A DNA stretch of 40,981 nucleotides from a virus: positions 1-40,981 of IMG/VR virus record IMGVR_UViG_3300022200_000119; one strand, 5' to 3'. The notes under the pieces were generated by a model. The model made no database searches, had not been told where the DNA came from, and saw only the letters and a program-made list of their open reading frames with translations. Positions within the stretch are counted from its first letter, which is position 1; every line of letters begins with the position of its first letter. Both the position numbers and the translations under genes were made by a program. Below are positions 36,373 through 40,981 of the stretch, piece by piece.

Positions 36373-36987
36373 ATGGCACAGAATAGTTTTTACGCTGACC
36401 AACCTGCTGGTGGACCTACTTCGGAAAGCCAGAGAACACAAGCTGGCAATCCAGGTAACGCATTACCAGTAGTCTCGACTGATCTTGATTCTGTAAGGTC
36501 ATATCAATTCGAGGTAAGATTTGACCTCGCTACTGTTAATGTTCCAGGTATTGCATCTGATACACTAACCCTTGCTGCAAAACAGGTTACGGGTATAGGT
36601 TACAGTCTACAGGATATTGAAGTTCACCGTATGAATGATAGACTATACTACCCTGGTAAAATTCAGCAGGAGGAGCTTACTATCACATTCGATAACCTTC
36701 TTAAGGATGTTCCTACTCAGCAATTATTTGAATACCTAGCAACTGTTTTCGATATGAGAACTGGCTTCTACTCTCAGGTTGATGGTAGTTACAAAACCTC
36801 CATGCAAATCCTAGAGTTTGATGGTCAGGGTAGAGTCGTTCAGGTTATTGACCTAAAAGGTGTTTATCCTAAGTCCTTTATCAAGGGAGAGAAGAACTAC
36901 TCTACCTCTGAGTTTGATACTCTTGAGGTTAAGTTCCGTTATGATTTCATGAATGTTAGAACTATCGGTGGAAGCACTGTGGGTTGA
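36373..36987 (+). CDS. gp19: Tail tube protein gp19
   Basis: A 204-aa tube protein (T4 gp19 is 163 aa). Diagnostic text is YQFEVRFDL, then LAAKQVTGIGYSLQDIEVHR (~76-95), GKIQQEELTITFDNLL and LKGVYPKSFIKGE near the end, with DTLEVKFRYDFMN. The first ~35 residues, rich in proline, glycine and serine, are an extra N-terminal arm. Hexameric rings of gp19 stack into the rigid tube inside the sheath. A strong terminator follows. Confidence 0.93.
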   Translation: MAQNSFYADQPAGGPTSESQRTQAGNPGNALPVVSTDLDSVRSYQFEVRFDLATVNVPGIASDTLTLAAKQVTGIGYSLQDIEVHRMNDRLYYPGKIQQEELTITFDNLLKDVPTQQLFEYLATVFDMRTGFYSQVDGSYKTSMQILEFDGQGRVVQVIDLKGVYPKSFIKGEKNYSTSEFDTLEVKFRYDFMNVRTIGGSTVG

Positions 36988-37008
36988 CATAATTAGAATT
37001 TAAATCTG

Positions 37009-37041
37009 GCCCAACCCAGCGTTTGTTGGGTTGGGCTTTTT
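37009..37041 (+). terminator. Rho-independent terminator after tail tube gene
   Basis: GCCCAACCCA (37009-37018) pairs with TGGGTTGGGC (37027-37036) around an 8-base loop, followed by TTTTT. It closes the sheath/tube unit. Confidence 0.93.
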
Positions 37042-37043
37042 AA

Positions 37044-37050
37044 TATAATA
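37044..37050 (+). promoter_or_regulatory. Candidate promoter TATAATA abutting a start codon
   Basis: TATAATA ends two bases before ATG 37053. If transcription began ~7 bases after the -10 element, the message would start at about the second ATG (37056), so it would be nearly leaderless. No -35 box or SD is visible here. Confidence 0.4.
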
Positions 37051-37052
37051 CA

Positions 37053-39305
37053 ATGATGAAGTTCGCTAGATTACTACTGGAAAGTTACTCACAACTACAT
37101 GAGCAACAGCAAGATCCTACTCAAGTAGTTGCTAGTGCTGCGGGTGTTCCTAAGAAAACAGCCGTCCAAGTAACCAACCCTACAACAAAGACAGTAGGGT
37201 TGGTATGGACAGCAGGTAAAAACTCTGATGGAGCTACTTACTTTAGTAATAATCCAAAAGGTACATATCCACAACAAGTAGGCACCAATGGAGTTGCGAT
37301 GCCTGGAGAGGGCTTTGACGACCTGACGGCTTTCTTAGCTGGAAAAGAAAAGGAACAAGACAAAACTCCCGTAGTACCAGAAGCTCCTGTAGATCCTATC
37401 CTTTCTCAATTAAGTGAAGCAGACCTACAAAGAATGGAAGTGTTAGAGTCTCAAATGCCAGGGATTACTCAGGCTATGAAGACCGTATACGAAAAATCTT
37501 TGGGATTAATAGAGGACTATCCTGAACTTAATCTAAGTCCTAAGAAGCTACTTCAAAAAATAATGGGTGGAGAAACACGGGGATCCTTAGCATCGAACAT
37601 AGAAAAGGAAATACAAACAGGAACCGTTAAGATAGATAGGACTGAGAGAATCAGCTTTGCAGTAGACCCTATAGGGATGGCTGATCTTTCAGGATCTCTT
37701 AGCACCATGAGAAAATTCTCAGAGATATATTCTAAATCTAGAAATTGCAAGGCTTCCGTTCAAGATATGAAGGAAGTAAAGGATAAGATTAGAAAGGCTC
37801 CTGGGTCCAGTCATTTTTTCTTTGCTGCTGGGTTAGACGATAAAAGATTTGGAATGTCACTATCTGTTGCAAAGGAAAACCCTCTTAACCTTATGGCCGA
37901 ACAATATAATAAGAATGTGGAAGCATGTAAGAAGGGCAACATAGACATCCTTATCGAGGATGATTACTCAATACCTGAGAAAGAGATAGTTGCTAACGCT
38001 ACTGGTGACGCTGGAAATTTCACGGACATGGTTACCAATGCTAGTGAAGATGTGAAGGTCGCAGCGTTTGAGATATTGTTTGGTAGTGAAGAAAAAGGAA
38101 AAGAAAGATTGTTCAATCTTGTTTCTAGGTTTGGTAAGAATGTATTTAATGTTCTGCAAATGAAACGAGAGGTTCAGGAGGGAGATCGTGTGCTTGATGA
38201 GAAGTATCAACAAGCCATTGATACCTTAGACAGTTTAGGTATTGAAGTAGATAAGGATGTTATGAACACAATTAAAGGTCCATTAAGAAACTATATGTTA
38301 GAGACTATGAATTTTATAAATGAATTAAAACCTGACTATGCTATAAGAGTAGGTCAGGACACTACAACCAAAGGTGATAAGTCCGATGTTGATTACATCA
38401 TGAAGACTCGACCTGATATGAACCTACCTGAGGGGTCTCTTGCAGAAGTCAAATTTGAGGACTTAAGTAGAGATGCTAAGAAGGCAATCATTAACTCTGG
38501 TGACGAGAAGCAGGATACTTATTTCGTTGTTAAGAACTCTTTAAAAACATACACTAAGGAAGGTGATGTTAAGCTTGGAGATTCTTCAAACATGGAGACG
38601 GAGATCAGTCGCTTGACAGACCCTAATAATCCTCACGGTTCTTTTATTATGAATGCACTTGATCTAGATGAAGGCACTCAAGCAGGTGCATTAAGGATTT
38701 TATCTAAAGCACAATCGGCATCGGCTAATGTTAAGAAGTTAATGTCAGGATTTACAACTAATAGCTACCCTACCGAACAAGCTGCAAGGAAGTTCGTTAG
38801 CACTCAAGTAAGTAAGATTATTAAGAATGCTGGGATAACTAACTTTGATAACGATCAGCTTGTGAAGGATGCTATGAAGGAGTTTAACTCCAATGGAGCA
38901 AAGAAAGCAATAGGTCTTATAGATAGAATGGTACAACAATCTATTCTACAGAAAGGTATAAGCTATAATCCTGACGGAACGATTAACAAGAGAAATAAAG
39001 GTACAATGAATTCTCTTGCAGCCTTTGCAGCTATACAAGCATCTATAGGTATGGACTCTACTGGTTCAGATCCTATGTCTGAAATACATATTCTCTCTAC
39101 AGGTAACACTTATAGAGAGAATCAGAATCAGATGATCTTGCAACCTATTAAAGATTTGCTAGACCCTAAATCCAGAAGGTCCTTGAGTATGGGATCTCAG
39201 ACATGGAGAATTACAGGAGATGGATCGGTAACCTTTAATGCAGACAAGAAAGGTAGGTGTTCAGCTAACTCCTATATCAATACCAATTATTTAAAGAAGA
39301 ACTGA
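37053..39305 (+). CDS. 750-aa protein of unknown function, possible head-packaged protein
   Basis: Not recognised. It begins with two consecutive ATG codons (37053, 37056) and no SD. The N-terminus MMKFARLLLESYSQLHEQ has LxE sites (LLLE, QLHE) and resembles in layout the short capsid-targeting peptides of T4 internal proteins, which gp21 removes. A proline- and glutamate-rich linker follows (~100-130). The centre is helical. At ~444-468 there is KGDKSDVDYIM followed by GSLAEVKFED, a D...ExK arrangement seen in PD-(D/E)xK nucleases; this is suggestive only. The C-terminus contains SEIHILSTGNTYRENQ and a glycine/serine-rich end. The 3' end overlaps the minus-strand nuclease gene by 19 nt. Confidence 0.55.
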   Translation: MMKFARLLLESYSQLHEQQQDPTQVVASAAGVPKKTAVQVTNPTTKTVGLVWTAGKNSDGATYFSNNPKGTYPQQVGTNGVAMPGEGFDDLTAFLAGKEKEQDKTPVVPEAPVDPILSQLSEADLQRMEVLESQMPGITQAMKTVYEKSLGLIEDYPELNLSPKKLLQKIMGGETRGSLASNIEKEIQTGTVKIDRTERISFAVDPIGMADLSGSLSTMRKFSEIYSKSRNCKASVQDMKEVKDKIRKAPGSSHFFFAAGLDDKRFGMSLSVAKENPLNLMAEQYNKNVEACKKGNIDILIEDDYSIPEKEIVANATGDAGNFTDMVTNASEDVKVAAFEILFGSEEKGKERLFNLVSRFGKNVFNVLQMKREVQEGDRVLDEKYQQAIDTLDSLGIEVDKDVMNTIKGPLRNYMLETMNFINELKPDYAIRVGQDTTTKGDKSDVDYIMKTRPDMNLPEGSLAEVKFEDLSRDAKKAIINSGDEKQDTYFVVKNSLKTYTKEGDVKLGDSSNMETEISRLTDPNNPHGSFIMNALDLDEGTQAGALRILSKAQSASANVKKLMSGFTTNSYPTEQAARKFVSTQVSKIIKNAGITNFDNDQLVKDAMKEFNSNGAKKAIGLIDRMVQQSILQKGISYNPDGTINKRNKGTMNSLAAFAAIQASIGMDSTGSDPMSEIHILSTGNTYRENQNQMILQPIKDLLDPKSRRSLSMGSQTWRITGDGSVTFNADKKGRCSANSYINTNYLKKN

Positions 39306-39811
39306 TTATGTATCTTTAGAAGGTCATCCATGTAGAGCATAATATACTCTTTACCTTCTTTACTTATTAATGTACTATATGAATCAGTATAGTTTATTAT
39401 TTCTTCTTTATACTCAAGTATTGATATGATAGGCTGCCGATCCTGAGCCATAAAAAGAATCGGTGCTTTTCCTGCGGACGCCGCGTCCCGCTCCATATGT
39501 TCTATCCACTCCCAAAGTTTTGATTGAAAATCTAACATGGAGTTGAAGCCGAGGTTGTTATACCCCTTCTTGCATTCTATAATGTATGCAAATGTCTGAG
39601 GAGTGATAAGATCTCCCTGGATTTGTAGATGTTTCGGTAGCGTATGTGTCGTTGCGAAAGCTCCTGACCCTGGGGTCCTGGCAAACTCTTTTGTATCGAA
39701 TCTTTCATTGAGGATTTTGGCGACTTTGTTCTCGAAGGCTGCACCCTTCGCTCTACTATTCTTGCGCTTCGGCTTGGACCGCAGCTTAGATAAATCGAAA
39801 TTATCTTCCAT
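39287..39811 (-). CDS. Hjc-like PD-(D/E)xK nuclease (Holliday-junction resolvase-like)
   Basis: I start it at ATG 39811 (174 aa), with GGAG nine bases upstream; an in-frame upstream ATG at 39865 lacks a site and would run across the promoter-like element. Motifs fit Hjc/PD-(D/E)xK resolvases: RAKGAAFENKVAKIL with E27, ARTPGSGAF with R45, QGDLIT with D67, then IIECKKG with E79 and K81. The basic N-terminus (SKPKRKNSRAKG) could bind DNA. In T4, branch resolution before packaging is done by gp49; this enzyme may replace it. Related phage nucleases of the same fold are an alternative. It converges on the 750-aa gene and diverges from the next. Confidence 0.7.
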   Translation of the reverse strand: MEDNFDLSKLRSKPKRKNSRAKGAAFENKVAKILNERFDTKEFARTPGSGAFATTHTLPKHLQIQGDLITPQTFAYIIECKKGYNNLGFNSMLDFQSKLWEWIEHMERDAASAGKAPILFMAQDRQPIISILEYKEEIINYTDSYSTLISKEGKEYIMLYMDDLLKIHNQFFFK

Positions 39812-39828
39812 TACTATATACTCCACTA

Positions 39829-39837
39829 CTATTATAG
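39829..39837. promoter_or_regulatory. Divergent promoter element CTATTATAG
   Basis: CTATTATAG is an odd palindrome: CTATAATAG on the minus strand gives TATAAT 19 bases before the nuclease ATG (39811), and the plus strand gives TATTAT towards 39841/39916. No -35 box was found on either side. The same element recurs at 40773-40781. Confidence 0.45.
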
Positions 39838-39915
39838 AACATGAGCGATTCCAGATTGCTTGCAAATAAATTATCTTTTAAGAAACTTAGGATCCTGACC
39901 AGGAGAAACGGACGA

Positions 39916-40158
39916 ATGAAAGTACAATTCAATCTAACTAAAGAAGAGGGAGAAGCCTTCAAGAACTTCTTCAACGCAGTGAATGTTAATGACAACACTG
40001 AAGAGGAGTTTGTAAAGGCTGCTTTTATTCTTGGTCTCAAGAGCATGGAGGATGCAATCATCCGTAGAATGCAAGAAGAGATGAAGAAAGAAGAGGAGCA
40101 GTCCGAAGGTCCCGAAATCATCGAAGAAGAAAATGAAACTGAAGAAACTGAGGAGTGA
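39916..40158 (+). CDS. Small acidic protein, possible ribbon-helix-helix-like
   Basis: I prefer ATG 39916, which has AGGAG at 39901-39905; an in-frame ATG at 39841, five bases after TATTATAG, would add 25 residues and is a possible short-leader start. The 80-aa product begins MKVQFNLTKEEGEAFKNF, then has a second helix (EEEFVKAAFILGLKSMED) and a glutamate-rich tail (EEENETEETEE). A strand followed by two helices would fit a ribbon-helix-helix DNA-binding fold, but no key residues prove it. Near gp55, a transcription role such as that of T4 gp33 is conceivable; sequence does not show it. Confidence 0.6.
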   Translation: MKVQFNLTKEEGEAFKNFFNAVNVNDNTEEEFVKAAFILGLKSMEDAIIRRMQEEMKKEEEQSEGPEIIEEENETEETEE

Positions 40159-40465
40159 AAACCACCTGAACAAAGTGGTCAAGCAAGCTCGCCAGAGCAA
40201 GCAACCCACGATGTTTTTTGTTACTTCCCCCTGGGATCTCCAGGGTAAGAAGATTATCCAAGAACTAGACGAGGCTTATGAGGAAGCCATGATCGACTTC
40301 TATGAGGTTGATTACTTTGAGCTACCTCACGCCTTTGTGATCTTTAAATCAAAGGTCCCAGGTCTAGTATGTGTAGACGGAAAGGTGACACGGGTGTATG
40401 ACAACCCGATGTCTATCAGGGCTGAGTTGGGTCTCGATACCCTCGCAATTCCTCAAACGCCTTGA
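40133..40465 (+). CDS. Thioredoxin-fold protein lacking catalytic cysteines
   Basis: A 110-aa protein overlapping the upstream gene by 26 nt. The layout resembles thioredoxin: strand TMFFVTSPWD (~27-36) where the CxxC loop is expected, helix KKIIQELDEAYEEA, strand IDFYEVDYFE, and VPGLVCVDGKVTRVY with the cis-proline-like VP. The CxxC is replaced by SPWDLQ, so redox catalysis is unlikely; a protein-binding role is more probable. ATG 40133 has weak SD; GTG 40175 is an alternative start. Its 3' end overlaps the minus-strand gp55 gene by 50 nt. Confidence 0.6.
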   Translation: MKLKKLRSENHLNKVVKQARQSKQPTMFFVTSPWDLQGKKIIQELDEAYEEAMIDFYEVDYFELPHAFVIFKSKVPGLVCVDGKVTRVYDNPMSIRAELGLDTLAIPQTP

Positions 40466-40766
40466 TCTTTTCCGCGTACTTTTTGTCCTTCGTATAGACT
40501 AGTTTTAAATTATTAACGATAACGGTTGTAAAATAATTGAAGGCGCTCCCATTTTCAGGATTGAAATTTTGGAGCGTCTTCAATATTAACACGAAGCAAT
40601 CCTGCTTTGCATCTTCTGGATCTACATCAAAGTTGAATGCACCCATTACATTCGATATGAGAATGTCGAACATGGAAAACAATTCATCCTCATAGGTCTT
40701 TCGATCTTCGAGGTACAATACTATTAACTCCTCGAAGCGTTTGTTGTCGATGTAATGTCTAGTCAT
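40416..40766 (-). CDS. gp55: Late-transcription sigma factor gp55-like
   Basis: A 116-aa protein whose centre and C-terminus read like sigma-70 region 2: DPEDAKQDCFVLILKTLQNF, then NPENGSAFNYFTTVIVNNLK (~50-90), then a basic end (DKKYAEKIKAFEELRGYRD). The FNPENGSAFNYF block is the hallmark (FDPxxGSxFxxY in bacterial sigmas; NFDP...FAYF in T4 gp55). T4 gp55 is 185 aa; this form is shorter and shows no clear C-terminal clamp-binding motif. In T4, gp55 with gp33 and the sliding clamp redirects RNA polymerase to TATAAATA late promoters. The ATG is preceded by TATAATAG only 8 bases upstream, with no SD. Confidence 0.8.
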   Translation of the reverse strand: MTRHYIDNKRFEELIVLYLEDRKTYEDELFSMFDILISNVMGAFNFDVDPEDAKQDCFVLILKTLQNFNPENGSAFNYFTTVIVNNLKLVYTKDKKYAEKIKAFEELRGYRDPTQP

Positions 40767-40771
40767 ACTTA

Positions 40772-40782
40772 ACTATTATAGT
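40772..40782. promoter_or_regulatory. Divergent promoter element ACTATTATAGT
   Basis: A perfect odd palindrome between gp55 (minus, starts 40766) and the gene at 40793 (plus). On the minus strand it gives TATAAT eight bases before the gp55 ATG; on the plus strand TATTAT 13 bases before ATG 40793. No -35 box and no SD on either side. Confidence 0.45.
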
Positions 40783-40792
40783 GTAAACCCTA

Positions 40793-40981
40793 ATGCAACT
40801 TTCCAACCTCTATGAAGAAGCTCCCATTCACCCCTACTGTCAAGGATGTTCCCAACTCAAGCGGAACAAAGCAACCCATTGCATTCAAGATTATGAATCT
40901 CTGGACGAAGCTGATGTTCTATTTCTTTCTGACTCTTTCATTTACCATAATGGGAGGAGTAATCCTTTTAACAGCCGAGAT
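40793..40981 (+). CDS. Partial gene, possible uracil-DNA-glycosylase-like N-terminus
   Basis: Open from ATG 40793 to the window end (63 codons). The text has HPYCQGCSQLKRNKATHC (C16, C19, C30) and then DEADVLFLSDSFIYHNGR. A CxxC near the N-terminus followed by a D(V/I)LF(L/V)xDS-type strand recalls family 4/5 uracil-DNA glycosylases and the UDG-like domain fused to some phage family A DNA polymerases. Cysteines could bind an Fe-S cluster or zinc. The gene is too short here to be certain; other nucleotide or DNA enzymes are possible. Confidence 0.4.
   Translation, partial: MQLSNLYEEAPIHPYCQGCSQLKRNKATHCIQDYESLDEADVLFLSDSFIYHNGRSNPFNSRD

Noticed and set aside
39811-39865. Upstream start (39865) of the nuclease
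   Set aside because: It would extend coding through the CTATTATAG element and lacks an SD; ATG 39811 has GGAG and matches the basic N-terminus of such nucleases.
1-40981. tRNA genes, CRISPR arrays, insertion sequences, integrase or attachment sites
   Set aside because: No cloverleaf-like segment, regular spaced repeats, transposase or integrase text was seen in the gaps, which are all under 100 bp apart from those filled by small genes.

Overview
The window is a structural-gene block of a T4-like contractile-tailed phage (Caudoviricetes, myovirus morphology). It carries recognisable counterparts of T4 gp27/gp5 (hub and spike), gp25, gp6, a gp7/P2-gpI-like wedge protein, a PAAR tip, gp67/gp68-type core proteins, gp21 protease, gp22 scaffold, gp23 capsid, gp13/14/15 neck proteins, gp18 sheath, gp19 tube and the late sigma factor gp55. 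The DNA is AT-rich, genes are tightly packed with ATGA, GTGA and TAATG junctions, and no tRNA, CRISPR array or insertion sequence was seen. The set of large fibre-like proteins resembles marine T4-like phages of cyanobacteria or SAR11, but the host cannot be fixed from this window.

Layout. 1-11767: baseplate genes (end of a hub protein, spike, LamG-type structural protein, gp25, gp6, 1499-aa wedge). 11769-16836: three neighbouring proteins sharing one domain. 16838-26714: three very large appendage proteins (beta-helix fibre, 834-aa protein with the same N-terminal docking motif, 1301-aa protein with a cysteine-rich head). 26716-27039: PAAR tip. 27119-31642: head module (two core proteins, a small basic protein, protease, scaffold, capsid), closed by a strong terminator. 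31722-34068: neck genes. 34110-36987: a 58-aa protein, sheath and tube, closed by a second strong terminator. 37053-40981: a 750-aa unknown protein, a minus-strand Hjc-like nuclease, two small plus-strand genes, minus-strand gp55, and the start of a possible uracil-DNA-glycosylase-like gene.

How the genes work together. gp21 should mature a capsid assembled on gp22 and core proteins. The neck proteins should join it to a sheath/tube tail ending in the gp25/gp6/gp7-type baseplate, with a spike and PAAR tip at the centre and fibres around the rim. gp55 should direct host RNA polymerase to late promoters. Five intergenic sites carry TATAATA without a visible -35 box, a plausible late-promoter motif for this phage.

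The observations most worth checking are: a 17-residue segment shared by the major capsid protein and a core protein exactly at the predicted gp21 cleavage site; the three-paralogue baseplate family; the odd-palindromic CTATTATAG element in two divergent gene pairs; the 26-cysteine head of the 1301-aa protein; and the 750-aa protein with a possible capsid-targeting N-terminus and a D...ExK-like motif. Portal, terminase and tube-initiation genes are not in the window, and the module order differs from T4.
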